DNA from: Paraburkholderia eburnea
GTDB lineage: Bacteria > Pseudomonadota > Gammaproteobacteria > Burkholderiales > Burkholderiaceae
DNA length: 64,000 bases
Direction of reading: 5' to 3'
Assembly: GCF_002917095.1 (NCBI RefSeq)
Contig: NZ_PQGA01000016.1
Coordinates: 1 to 64,000, forward strand
How positions within the stretch are numbered: the stretch's first letter is position 1; each line of letters begins with the position of its first letter. Both the position numbers and the translations under genes were made by a program. The notes beneath the pieces were generated by a model that was not told the origin of the DNA, made no database searches, and was given only the letters and a program-made list of their open reading frames with translations. Below are positions 8,564-18,035 of the stretch, one piece after another.

Positions 8564-11500
8564 ATGTGGATAGTTAACCTCGCGCTGAAGCGGCCATACA
8601 CGTTTATCGTGATGGCCATCATGATCGTGCTGGCCACGCCGTTCGTGCTGATGTCGATGGCCACCGACGTGTTGCCGAACATCAACATTCCGGTCATCAG
8701 CATCATCTGGTCGTACACGGGCTTTTCCGCACAGGACATGGCCCAACGCATCACCTCGGTCAACGAGCGCAGCCTCACGACCACGGTGAGCAATATCGAG
8801 CACATCGAATCGCAGTCGCTGCCCGGCATCGCCATCATCAAGCTGTTCCTGCAACCGGGCGCGAGCCTGCAAACCGCCATCGCCCAGGCTGTCGCGTCGG
8901 AGCAGGCGCAGCTCAAGCAGATGCCGCCGGGCGCGACGCCGCCGCTCGTCATCAGCTATTCGGCGTCGAGCATTCCAGTGATCCAGCTCGGGCTGTCGAG
9001 TAAATCGATGAGCGAGCAGGCGCTCGCCGACATCGCCCTGAACTTCCTGCGCCCGCAGCTCATCACGATTCCGGGCGCGCAGGTGCCGTATCCCTACGGC
9101 GGCAAGTCGCGCGTGATTTCCGTCGATATCGACACGCGCTCGCTCATTTCCAGGGGCCTCACGCCCGCCGATATTGTCAATGCGGTCAATGCGCAGAACC
9201 TGATTCTGCCGACCGGCACGGCCAAACTCGGCCAGACCGAATACCGCGTGGACACCAATGCGTCGCCCGACACGATCGCGGGTCTCAATCGCATTCCCGT
9301 GCAGACGGTCAATGGCGCGACCACTTATCTGGGCGACGTCGCGCACGTGCGCGACGGCTTCACGCCGCAAACCAACGTCGTGCGTCAGGACGGCCAGCGC
9401 GGCGTGCTGATGTCAGTTCTCAAGAGCGGCGATGCGTCCACGCTGCAGGTGGTGGGCAAGCTCAAGAGCCTGCTGCCGCAGGTGCGCGAGACGCTGCCCC
9501 AGGACCTGGTGATCCAGCCGCTGTTCGACCAGTCGATCTTCGTGTCGGCGGCGGTGCAGGGCGTCGTGCGCGAAGCGCTGGTCGCCGCCGCCCTCACGGC
9601 CGCCATGATCCTGCTTTTTCTGGGCAACTGGCGCAGCACGCTCATCATCGCGGTGTCGATTCCACTGTCGATTCTGGCGTCGATCATCACGCTCTACGCG
9701 CTGGGCGAAACGATCAACATCATGACGCTGGGGGGGCTCGCGCTCGCCGTGGGCATTCTGGTTGACGACGCAACGGTCACGATCGAAAACATCGAACGGC
9801 ACCTGCACCTGGGCGCGGATCTGCACGACGGCATTCTTGAAGGCGCGGGCGAAATCGCGGTGCCGGCGTTCGTTTCGACGCTCTGTATCTGTATCGTGTT
9901 CGTGCCGATGTTCTTCCTCACGGGCGTGGCGCGCTTCCTGTTCGTGCCGCTCGCGGAAGCCGTGGTGTTCGCGATGATCGCCTCGTACGTGCTCTCGCGT
10001 ACGCTCGTGCCGACGCTCGCGATGCTGCTGTTCACGGGCCACGATCCGGCGACGCATCCGAAGAAAGGCGCACGCGTGTCGATGTTCGCGCGCGTGCATG
10101 AGAGTTTCAATCATGGGTTCGAGCGCGTGCGCGCCAACTACATCGCGCTCCTGAGCGTTCTGCTCGCGCGGCGGCGTTTCTTTGGCGTGTCGTTCCTGTC
10201 GTTCTGCCTGCTCTCGCTGGGACTCGTGTTTTTCCTCGGGCGCGACTTCTTTCCCACCGTCGATGCAGGCAATATCCGCCTGCATATGCGCGCGCCCACG
10301 GGCTATCGTATCGAGGAAACCGCGCGTCTGGCCGATGAAGTCGAACGCACGATCCGCACGGTCGTGCCCGCCGACCAGCTCGCGACGATCGTGGACAACC
10401 TGGGTCTGCCATATAGCGGCATCAACCTCTCGTACAGCAACTCGGGCACGATGGGGACGCTCGACGGCGAAATCCAGATCGCGCTCAAGCCCGACCACGA
10501 TCCTTCGCACATCTATATCGACAAGCTGCGCACGGTCTTGCCGCAGCGCTTTCCGGGCGTGGAATTCTTCTTCCAGCCTGCCGACATCATCACGCAGATT
10601 CTCAACTTCGGTCAGCCCGCGGCCATCGACGTGCAGGTGGTCAGTTCCGACCTTGGCAAGAACATGACGCTCGCCAGCACGCTGCTCAAGCAGGTGCGTC
10701 AACTGCCGGGCGCGGTCGATGCGCATATCGAACAGCGCAACGACGAACCCGCGCTGATGCTGGCGATGGACCGCTCGCGCATGCAGCAATTGAATCTGAG
10801 CCCGCAAAACGTGGCCCAGGATGTGCTGGTCGCGCTTTCGGGCAGTTCGCAAACGTCGCCCGCGTTCTGGGTGAACCCGCAAAACGGCGTGGAATATCCG
10901 CTTGCCGTGCAGACGCCGCAATACCGCGAAGCTTCGCTTAACGAAGTAATGGGCACGCCGGTATCCGCGCGTGCCGGCAACCCTGGTGCGCCGCTGCAAC
11001 TCGTGAGCAATCTCGTGCAGCTCAGGCCGCACACCGGCCCCGCGCTCGTCACGCACTACAACATCCGTCCCGTGATCGATCTGCTCGTGAGCGTGGAGGG
11101 CAGCGACCTCGGCTCGGTGGGTGCGCAGATCGACGATCTCATCAAGCAGGCGCAGGCTCATGCGCCGCGCGGCACCACCATCGTCATGCGCGGCCAGATC
11201 GACACGATGCGTTCCTCGTTCATCGGGCTGGGCGTGGGGATTGCGGTGGCGGTGGTGCTCGTCTATCTGCTGATCGTCGTGAATTTCCAGTCGTGGGCCG
11301 ACCCGCTCATCATCATCAGCGCATTGCCGGCGGCGCTCGCCGGCATCGCGTGGATGCTGTTCATCACCGGCACGCACCTGAGCGTGCCCGCCTTGACGGG
11401 CGCGATCATGACCGTGGGCGTGGCCACCGCCAATAGTATTCTGGTGGTGTCGTTCGCGCGTCAGCGTCTGACCGCCGGCGCGACGCCGCTTGCCGCCGCA

Positions 11501-11761
11501 CTGGAAGCGGGCGCGACGCGGATTCGCCCGGTGCTGATGACCGCCTTCGCGATGATGATCGGCATGGTGCCGATGGCGCTGGGTCTGGGCGAGGGCGCGG
11601 AGCAGAACGCGCCGCTCGGACGTGCGGTGATCGGTGGACTGCTGTTCGCGACCGTTTCCACGCTGTTGTTCGTACCGCTAATGTTCGCGACCGTCCACTC
11701 GCGACTCGCCCGCCGTGCCGAAGCAAAGCACGCGCGCGGCGCGCAGCGGGATAACCGGTGA
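8564..11761 (+). CDS. RND efflux permease (inner-membrane pump)
   Basis: 1,065 residues, full length for the AcrB/MdtB-type RND family. TM1 is near residue 12-30; the first periplasmic loop runs to about 330. GILVDDATVTIENIERH near 400 carries the paired Asp of TM4 used for proton relay. The second half repeats the layout from about 540. It would pump a hydrophobic or amphiphilic substrate from periplasm to outside, driven by protons. It is not an obvious heavy-metal (CzcA) type, although the linked two-component system is of the metal-sensor kind. It is first in a permease-adaptor-outer membrane factor run; the more usual order is adaptor first. Confidence 0.95.
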   Translation: MWIVNLALKRPYTFIVMAIMIVLATPFVLMSMATDVLPNINIPVISIIWSYTGFSAQDMAQRITSVNERSLTTTVSNIEHIESQSLPGIAIIKLFLQPGASLQTAIAQAVASEQAQLKQMPPGATPPLVISYSASSIPVIQLGLSSKSMSEQALADIALNFLRPQLITIPGAQVPYPYGGKSRVISVDIDTRSLISRGLTPADIVNAVNAQNLILPTGTAKLGQTEYRVDTNASPDTIAGLNRIPVQTVNGATTYLGDVAHVRDGFTPQTNVVRQDGQRGVLMSVLKSGDASTLQVVGKLKSLLPQVRETLPQDLVIQPLFDQSIFVSAAVQGVVREALVAAALTAAMILLFLGNWRSTLIIAVSIPLSILASIITLYALGETINIMTLGGLALAVGILVDDATVTIENIERHLHLGADLHDGILEGAGEIAVPAFVSTLCICIVFVPMFFLTGVARFLFVPLAEAVVFAMIASYVLSRTLVPTLAMLLFTGHDPATHPKKGARVSMFARVHESFNHGFERVRANYIALLSVLLARRRFFGVSFLSFCLLSLGLVFFLGRDFFPTVDAGNIRLHMRAPTGYRIEETARLADEVERTIRTVVPADQLATIVDNLGLPYSGINLSYSNSGTMGTLDGEIQIALKPDHDPSHIYIDKLRTVLPQRFPGVEFFFQPADIITQILNFGQPAAIDVQVVSSDLGKNMTLASTLLKQVRQLPGAVDAHIEQRNDEPALMLAMDRSRMQQLNLSPQNVAQDVLVALSGSSQTSPAFWVNPQNGVEYPLAVQTPQYREASLNEVMGTPVSARAGNPGAPLQLVSNLVQLRPHTGPALVTHYNIRPVIDLLVSVEGSDLGSVGAQIDDLIKQAQAHAPRGTTIVMRGQIDTMRSSFIGLGVGIAVAVVLVYLLIVVNFQSWADPLIIISALPAALAGIAWMLFITGTHLSVPALTGAIMTVGVATANSILVVSFARQRLTAGATPLAAALEAGATRIRPVLMTAFAMMIGMVPMALGLGEGAEQNAPLGRAVIGGLLFATVSTLLFVPLMFATVHSRLARRAEAKHARGAQRDNR

Positions 11762-11816
11762 CGCGCACACTCAGGCAAACGCTACGCAAACGCTTACGAA
11801 ATTCCTGGTTGAAGAC

Positions 11817-13055
11817 ATGAACGAACCTCACCACCATTCTTCCCTCGACATCTCCGTGGCCGGCGATCAGGGTCTCGATCTGCCCGCGCGCGCCCAGGCG
11901 GGCCGCCGGGCGCGCCTCGCGGTGATCGTGGTCGCCTTGCTGCTGGCGGCGGGCGCGGCCCGCACGATCGTCTCGAACGTGCTCAACTCGCACAATCTCG
12001 CCGATGTCACGAAGCAGAACGCGAAACAGTACGTGAGCGTCGTGCAGCCGACGCCGGCGGGCGCGGACGGCCGCATCGTGCTGCCGGGCACGCTGCGCGG
12101 CTACGTGCAAGCGCCGATCTACTCGCGCGCGAACGGCTATGTGCTCAAGTGGTACGCCGATATCGGCACACACGTTCAGCAAGGCCAGTTGCTCGCCGAA
12201 ATCGACACGCCCGAAATCGACCAGGAACTCGCGCAGGCGCAGGCTCAGCGCGATCAGTCGGCCTCCACGCTCTCGCTTGCCAAGACGTCGTTCGATCGTG
12301 CGCAGCAGTTGCGCCAGCGCGATGCGGTCTCGCAGCAGGAACTCGACGACCGTCAGGGCGCCTATAACCAGGGCGTGGCGAACCTCGCCGCCGCCGACGC
12401 CAACGTGCGGCGTCTTCAGCAGACCAAATCATTCCAGCGCATCGTCGCGCCCATCACGGGCGTGATTACGCAACGCAACGTCGATATCGGCGATCTGGTC
12501 AATGCGGGCAACGGCGGCGCGGGCCGCGCGCTGTTCGCGATTGCGCAGTCCGATCCGCTGCGTCTCTATCTGGACGTGCCGCAGACCTACGCATCGCAAG
12601 TGGCCGTGGGCCAGCATGTGAGCGTGAGCGAGCAGGAACTGCCCGGCGTCGTCTTCGACGGTACGGTGACGCGCACCGCACAGGCCATCGATGTCGCCAC
12701 GCGCACGCTTCAGGTGGAAATCTCGCTGCCCAATCACGATGGCAAGCTGCTGCCAGGCGCTTATGTGCAAGCGGCGCTGCAGACCGATTCGAAGGGACTC
12801 CTGACGGTTCCCGGCAACACGCTGCTGTTCCGCGCGGAAGGTCCGCGCCTGGCCGTGGTGGACGCCAACGGCAAGATCAAGCTCAAGGCCGTGGAAATCG
12901 CCCAGGATCTCGGTCAGACGCTCGAAATCAGCCATGGGCTCGATCCGGGCGATCGCGTCGTGCTCAATCCGGGCGATTCGATCGCCGATGGCGACAGTGT
13001 CGTCGTGGTCGCGCCGCAGAAGGGCGCGGCTTCCGCGCCGCGAGGTACGACGTGA
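11817..13055 (+). CDS. RND periplasmic adaptor (membrane fusion protein)
   Basis: 412 residues from the ATG at 11817. An N-terminal cytoplasmic segment (MNEPHHHSSLD) is followed by a membrane anchor at about residues 38-55, then a lipoyl-like half (GYVLKWYADIGTHVQQGQLL), a coiled-coil hairpin (about 135-210, rich in Gln/Ala), the second lipoyl half and beta-barrel/membrane-proximal domains. It bridges the permease and the outer-membrane factor. An earlier in-frame ATG at 11715 lies inside the permease gene and would add an unlikely N-terminus. Its stop overlaps the start of the next gene, showing translational coupling. Confidence 0.93.
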   Translation: MNEPHHHSSLDISVAGDQGLDLPARAQAGRRARLAVIVVALLLAAGAARTIVSNVLNSHNLADVTKQNAKQYVSVVQPTPAGADGRIVLPGTLRGYVQAPIYSRANGYVLKWYADIGTHVQQGQLLAEIDTPEIDQELAQAQAQRDQSASTLSLAKTSFDRAQQLRQRDAVSQQELDDRQGAYNQGVANLAAADANVRRLQQTKSFQRIVAPITGVITQRNVDIGDLVNAGNGGAGRALFAIAQSDPLRLYLDVPQTYASQVAVGQHVSVSEQELPGVVFDGTVTRTAQAIDVATRTLQVEISLPNHDGKLLPGAYVQAALQTDSKGLLTVPGNTLLFRAEGPRLAVVDANGKIKLKAVEIAQDLGQTLEISHGLDPGDRVVLNPGDSIADGDSVVVVAPQKGAASAPRGTT

Positions 13056-14617
13056 GGGCCGTGCATTTTCCGTGGTTTCCGTTGCAATGCACGCGCGCTA
13101 CGCTGCTTGCGAGCGCGGTGGCGAGCCTTGCCGCGTGCACGGTCGGCCCCGACTATCATGCGCCGCAAACGACCAGCCCGGCCGCATGGCGAGTCGATCC
13201 CGCCGACGCCTACTGGCACGCCGCGCAGCCCTCGCATGCGCCGCTCGATCCGCAGTGGTGGAAGGTGTTCGGCAATACGGAGCTAAACGGCCTGGAAGAC
13301 GAGGCGCTGGCGGAAAACCAGACGTTGCGCGTCGCCGCCGCGCACTATGCGCAAGCCCGCGCGACGCTGGGTTCGGTGTCGTCGCAGCAGGCGCCGCAGG
13401 TGTCGCTCGACGGCTCGATCGCGCGCGAGCGCGTCTCGGCGAATCGCCCGCAGACGACCTACGTGACGCCCAATATGTCGACCGTGCAGAACGACATCAA
13501 GGTCGGGCCGACCGTCAGCTACGAGCTGGACCTGTTCGGACGCATCCGGCGCATGGTGGAGTCGGCGCAGGCCTCGGCGCAGGAAGCGGGCGACGATCTC
13601 GCCAACGCGCGCCTCGTGCTGAGCGCCGAACTCGCGACCGACTATTTCGCGCTGCGCGAACTCGACGATGAAATCGACGTGGTCAATCGCTCGGTGGCGC
13701 TGCAACAGAAGGCGCTCGATTTCGTCAACGCGCAGCACGACCTGGGCGCGGTATCGGGATTGACGTTGTTGCAGCAGAAGGCGCAACTCGACGCCACCAA
13801 GACCCAGGTGCATCTGCTCGAAAATCAACGTCAGCAGGACGAGCATGCGATCGCCGTGCTGATCGGCAAGCCCGCGCCGGAGTTCGCGCTCGCGCCGCAA
13901 GTCACGCCGTTGCCGACGCCCGCGCTGCCCACCGGTCTGCCCAGCGAACTGCTGCAACGCCGCCCCGACGTCGCCTCCGCCGAGCGCGCGATGGCCGCAG
14001 CCAACGCGCAGATCGGCGTGGCGCGCTCCGCGTATTTTCCGGACATCACGCTGTCGCCCACGCTGGGCTGGGAATCCACGCGCTTTAGCAATCTGTTTTC
14101 GGTGCCGAGCCTGATGTGGTCGCTAGGCGCGGGCGCGAGCGAAGTGCTGTTCGACGGTGGCAAGCGCGCGGCCGGCGTGGATTACGCACAGGCGGGCTAC
14201 GAGTCGGCGCAGGCGTCGTACCGGCAGACCGTACTCACGGCGTTCCAGGAGGTGCAGAATGCGGTGACGGGCCTCTCGGTTCTGCAGAGCGCCTCGACGG
14301 ACGGCCAGGCGGCCGTGGACGACGCACGTCAATCCTTCGATCTCGCCAACGACCGCTATCAGGGCGGCCTCGTCGCGTTCATCGACGTGCTCAACGCCGA
14401 GCAGACTTTGCTTGCCAGCGAGCGCACGGAGGTGCAGATTCACGGACAACAGGCGGCCACGGTGGTATATCTGGCTAAGGCGCTGGGCGGCGGCTGGAGC
14501 GCGGACGATCGCGCACTCGCGTGCAGCATGGGAACCTGTCGTGAAGTGCCGGCAAGCGGCGCGACGGGAGTAAAGGACTCGCAGGACACGCAGAACGCAG
14601 CGCCCGGACACGGTTGA
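13052..14617 (+). CDS. outer-membrane efflux lipoprotein, NodT family
   Basis: 521 residues, GTG start overlapping the adaptor stop by four bases. A lipoprotein signal ends LASLAAC-TVGPDYHAP style (Cys near residue 29), followed by the typical VGPDY opening of NodT/OprM proteins. Two outer-membrane-efflux repeats follow, with long alpha-helical stretches (for example near 160-260 and 370-460). It is the trimeric exit duct for the RND pump. The C-terminal tail after the second repeat is longer than usual and not conserved-looking. Confidence 0.93.
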   Translation: MRAVHFPWFPLQCTRATLLASAVASLAACTVGPDYHAPQTTSPAAWRVDPADAYWHAAQPSHAPLDPQWWKVFGNTELNGLEDEALAENQTLRVAAAHYAQARATLGSVSSQQAPQVSLDGSIARERVSANRPQTTYVTPNMSTVQNDIKVGPTVSYELDLFGRIRRMVESAQASAQEAGDDLANARLVLSAELATDYFALRELDDEIDVVNRSVALQQKALDFVNAQHDLGAVSGLTLLQQKAQLDATKTQVHLLENQRQQDEHAIAVLIGKPAPEFALAPQVTPLPTPALPTGLPSELLQRRPDVASAERAMAAANAQIGVARSAYFPDITLSPTLGWESTRFSNLFSVPSLMWSLGAGASEVLFDGGKRAAGVDYAQAGYESAQASYRQTVLTAFQEVQNAVTGLSVLQSASTDGQAAVDDARQSFDLANDRYQGGLVAFIDVLNAEQTLLASERTEVQIHGQQAATVVYLAKALGGGWSADDRALACSMGTCREVPASGATGVKDSQDTQNAAPGHG

Positions 14618-14676
14618 CGGCACGATAAATACGATTCGACGCGGCCCACGAAGCCGCGCGCGAAGTGGAGGGCAGC

Positions 14677-15366
14677 ATGAAAGTACTGGTAATCGAAGAC
14701 GAACGCAAAGTCGTTGACTATCTGCGCAGCGGCTTGAGCGAGCAGGGCTGGATCGTCGATGTGGCGATGGACGGCGAAGAGGGCGCGTGGATGGCCACGG
14801 AATACGATTTCGACGTGATCGTGCTCGACGTGATGCTGCCGAAGCTCGATGGCTTTGGCGTGCTGCGCGCGGTGCGCGCGAAAAAGGAAACGCCCGTCAT
14901 CATGCTGACCGCGCGCGATCGCGTGGACGACCGCGTGCACGGTCTGCGCGACGGCGCCGACGACTATCTCACCAAGCCCTTTTCCTTCCTCGAACTGGTC
15001 GAGCGTCTGCGCGCGCTGACACGCCGCGCGCGCGCCCAGGAATCGACGCTCATTTCCGTGGGCGATCTGCAAGTCGATCTGATCAGCCGCCGCGCGACGC
15101 GTGACGGCGTGCGCCTCGATCTCACGGCGAAGGAGTTTCAGTTGCTTTCGGTGCTGGCGCGGCGTCGCGGCGAGATTCTTTCGAAGACGCTCATCACCGA
15201 ACTGGTCTGGGACGTGAATTTCGAAAGCAACGCCAACGTGGTGGAAACCGCCATCAAACGGCTGCGCGCGAAGCTCGACGGCCCGCACGCGGCGAAGCTG
15301 CTGCACACGATCCGCGGGATGGGCTACGTGCTCGAAGTGCGGGAGGATGGAGGCGCGCTGTCATGA
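14677..15366 (+). CDS. OmpR-family response regulator (IrlR/CopR-like)
   Basis: 229 residues from the ATG at 14677 (GTGGAGG site). The receiver domain holds the acidic pair E7/D8, phospho-acceptor Asp51 in VLDVMLP, Thr78 and Lys100; the C-terminal winged helix starts near 130. It resembles the heavy-metal response regulators IrlR, CopR and CzcR. It lies 59 bases after the outer-membrane factor and overlaps the kinase gene by four bases, so it most likely controls the efflux operon it sits in. Confidence 0.93.
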   Translation: MKVLVIEDERKVVDYLRSGLSEQGWIVDVAMDGEEGAWMATEYDFDVIVLDVMLPKLDGFGVLRAVRAKKETPVIMLTARDRVDDRVHGLRDGADDYLTKPFSFLELVERLRALTRRARAQESTLISVGDLQVDLISRRATRDGVRLDLTAKEFQLLSVLARRRGEILSKTLITELVWDVNFESNANVVETAIKRLRAKLDGPHAAKLLHTIRGMGYVLEVREDGGALS

Positions 15367-16811
15367 AGCGCTCGATTTCGCTGCGGCTGTCCACGATGTT
15401 CGCGGCGGTGTCGCTGGTCGTTTTCACGCTCACCGGCACGGGGCTCTTTCTGTTGATGCAGAGGCAGCTTTTCAACGAGTTGCGCGAAACGCTCGACACG
15501 CGTGCGCGCATTGCCGCCCTGATCGTTTCGCACGCGCCCGACGTCAAGAAATGGGCCTTCGTGCAGGAAAAACTGCGCGATCTCTCGCCCGCCGACAGCC
15601 GCATGCATTACTACGTGGAGGGCCCCGATCCGCGCTTTCGCTTCGGTGCGCCCATTGTGGGCAAGATCACGGGCGACGTTGGCCCGAATCATCAACTCGT
15701 GCGCCCGCCCGGCTGTACTTACGACGTGATCGTGACGAGCATCGTCGTCCCCGCGAGCGGCGATCGTCCCGAAGTCACGCTCGTCGTGTCGAGCGACTGC
15801 GTGCGCACCGAAAGCATGTTGAGGCGCTTCGGCATTGCGTTGGGCGTGCTGATCGCGCTGTCCACGATCGCGGTGGCGTTGCTCAGCCGCGCGGTGACGC
15901 GCTTTGGCCTCGCGCCGCTCACACGCCTTTCGCGCGAGGCGGCGCAACTGAGTCCGTCGAACCGGCGTCAGCGCCTGCATTCGGGTGAATTGCCGGAAGA
16001 ACTGCACGAACTGGCCACGTCGTTCAACGGCGCGCTGGAACGCCTGGACAAAGCCTATGAGCGGCTCGAATCGTTCAACGCGGATGTCGCGCACGAATTG
16101 CGCACGCCCGTGAGCATCCTGATCGGCCAGACCCAGGTGGCGCTCACGCGCGATCGCTCCGTCGAGCAATTGCAGCAGACGATGCAATCGAATCTTGAGG
16201 AATTCGAACGATTGCGCGTGATCGTCAACGACATGCTGTTCCTCTCGCGCAGCGATCGCGGCGAGCGCGCGAGCGATCTCGCGGAGGTCTCGTTGCGTGG
16301 CGAAGTCGAGCGCATGCTGGAGTTCCTGGACATGCCGCTCGAAGAGGCGCAACTGCGGGTGGAGGTGCAGGGCGATGCGCGGGCGTGGGTCAATACCTCG
16401 CTGATCGGCCGCGCGGTAAGCAATCTGTTTGTGAATGCGATCCAGCATTCGCGGCCGGGCACGGTCTTGCAGGCGACCATCGCGCCGCAGGACGGGCACG
16501 TTGAGGTTGCCGTATCGAATCCGGGCGAACCGCTTGATCCAGAGGTGCGCGAGCATATCTTCGACCGCTTTTACCGCATTCAGGAAGCGCGCTCGAATAG
16601 CCACGAGAATCACGGTCTTGGGCTATCCATCGTCAAGGCGGTCGCCGAAATGCACGGTGGCGACGTGTTCGTACGGAGTGCCAATGGTATCAATACGTTC
16701 GGATTTTCGGTGTCAGCGCAGGGTGGCGCGGTTGCGGGCGCGAACACCCCGGTCGTGTCCGAACCGCCGCGTCAGGGGCGCGCGGGCTTGCCGCTGCACG
16801 TTTCCTCCTGA
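15363..16811 (+). CDS. sensor histidine kinase, heavy-metal sensor type (IrlS-like)
   Basis: 482 residues. TM1 at about 10-32, a periplasmic sensor region of about 120 residues, TM2 near 156-178, HAMP to about 230, dimerisation helix with phospho-acceptor His244 in AHELRTP, N box NLFVNAIQHS and G box HGLGLSIVKA. This is the domain order of IrlS/CusS/CzcS sensors. The signal is unknown: metal binding is the family guess, but the linked pump is not a CzcA-type exporter. Start ATG overlaps the regulator's stop. Confidence 0.93.
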   Translation: MKRSISLRLSTMFAAVSLVVFTLTGTGLFLLMQRQLFNELRETLDTRARIAALIVSHAPDVKKWAFVQEKLRDLSPADSRMHYYVEGPDPRFRFGAPIVGKITGDVGPNHQLVRPPGCTYDVIVTSIVVPASGDRPEVTLVVSSDCVRTESMLRRFGIALGVLIALSTIAVALLSRAVTRFGLAPLTRLSREAAQLSPSNRRQRLHSGELPEELHELATSFNGALERLDKAYERLESFNADVAHELRTPVSILIGQTQVALTRDRSVEQLQQTMQSNLEEFERLRVIVNDMLFLSRSDRGERASDLAEVSLRGEVERMLEFLDMPLEEAQLRVEVQGDARAWVNTSLIGRAVSNLFVNAIQHSRPGTVLQATIAPQDGHVEVAVSNPGEPLDPEVREHIFDRFYRIQEARSNSHENHGLGLSIVKAVAEMHGGDVFVRSANGINTFGFSVSAQGGAVAGANTPVVSEPPRQGRAGLPLHVSS

Positions 16812-16823
16812 GCGTGCGCTGCG

Positions 16824-17921
16824 TCAGACCGGATCGTCGTCCTGCCCGGGCGCGGCCACGCCATCGCCGCGATTATGCTGGTCGCGCCGCAGCAGATCCC
16901 AACTGCTGATAAAGAGCGCGGCAATCAGCGGCCCGATCACAAAGCCATTGATGCCGATGAGCGAAATCCCGCCCAGCGTGGAAATCAGCACGACCCAGTC
17001 GGGCAGGCGCGTATCCTTGCCGACCAGCACCGGGCGCAGCACGTTATCGACGGTGCCGATCACGAGTGTGCCGAAGAGCGCGAGCCCGATGCCCTTGACG
17101 AGCGCGCCCGTCGAAATGAAGTAGATCGCCACCGGCAGCCACACCAGAGCCGCACCGACGGCGGGCAGCAGCGAAAGCAGCATCATCACGAAGCCCCACA
17201 GCAGCGCGCCCTGAATGCCGACCACCCAGAGCGCGATGCCGCCCAGCGTTCCCTGCACGACCGCCACTACCACGTTGCCCTTCACCGTCGCGCGGATCAC
17301 GGTGGTGAACTTGCGGATCAGGTGCTGCTTGTGCGACTCGTCGAGCGGAATCGCATCGCGGATCAGACGCGAGATTTCGCGGCCATCGCGCACGAGGAAA
17401 AAGAACAAATAGAGCATCACGCAGAAGCTCACCACGAACTGCACGGTATTCTGGCCCAGACTGAGCGCGCGCGTGGCGACGAACTGGCTGATCTGGGCCG
17501 CGCCCGCCGAAAGACGCTGTTGCAGACCGGGCAGGTCCATGAGGTCGTAACGTGCGAGAACGTTCTGGATCGACTGCGGCAGCGCATGCACGATCTGGCT
17601 GAAAAACGCGCCGAAGTCGAGACTGCCGGCGCGCACCTGAGCGTACGCGTAGCCCACTTGCTGGATCAGCGTGCCGGCCACCAGCGTGAGCGGAAAGATC
17701 ACGATCACAAGACAGATGGCGAGCGTGATGAACGCGGCCAGATTGCGCCGCCGCCCAAGGCGCGCGACGATGCGGCGCTGCACGGGCTGGAAGATCAGCG
17801 CGAGTATCGCGCCCCACAGCACGGTGCTGAAAAACGGCGCGAGCACGAAGCACAGCGCAATGGAAACGACGAATAGCAGCAGGTAAAAGGCGGCTTGATG
17901 AAGAGGCTTGTTGCCGTCCAT
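16824..17921 (-). CDS. AI-2E transporter family protein (PerM/YdiK-like)
   Basis: 365 residues with about eight membrane helices in the family's pattern: two N-terminal helices, a soluble segment at about 75-150, then a helix bundle with LPAVGAALVWLP and a C-terminal GINGFVIGPLIAALF block. Family members include TqsA (AI-2 export) and sodium/proton antiporter-like proteins; the substrate here is not shown. Convergent with the histidine kinase gene, 12 bases apart. Confidence 0.9.
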   Translation of the reverse strand: MDGNKPLHQAAFYLLLFVVSIALCFVLAPFFSTVLWGAILALIFQPVQRRIVARLGRRRNLAAFITLAICLVIVIFPLTLVAGTLIQQVGYAYAQVRAGSLDFGAFFSQIVHALPQSIQNVLARYDLMDLPGLQQRLSAGAAQISQFVATRALSLGQNTVQFVVSFCVMLYLFFFLVRDGREISRLIRDAIPLDESHKQHLIRKFTTVIRATVKGNVVVAVVQGTLGGIALWVVGIQGALLWGFVMMLLSLLPAVGAALVWLPVAIYFISTGALVKGIGLALFGTLVIGTVDNVLRPVLVGKDTRLPDWVVLISTLGGISLIGINGFVIGPLIAALFISSWDLLRRDQHNRGDGVAAPGQDDDPV

Positions 17922-18035
17922 GAGCGATGGATTCCTGTGGGTCCGGGCAAGGACTAGTCAGAGCATGATAGCGGCTTTACGAATGCCGGCAGGCGAAGCC
18001 GCCAGCGGTGCGATTTCGATGCGCACACAACAAAA

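Noticed and set aside
9413..11377. Long minus-strand frame opposite the RND permease
   Set aside because: Arg/His-rich composition with no domain pattern; an antisense shadow of the permease.
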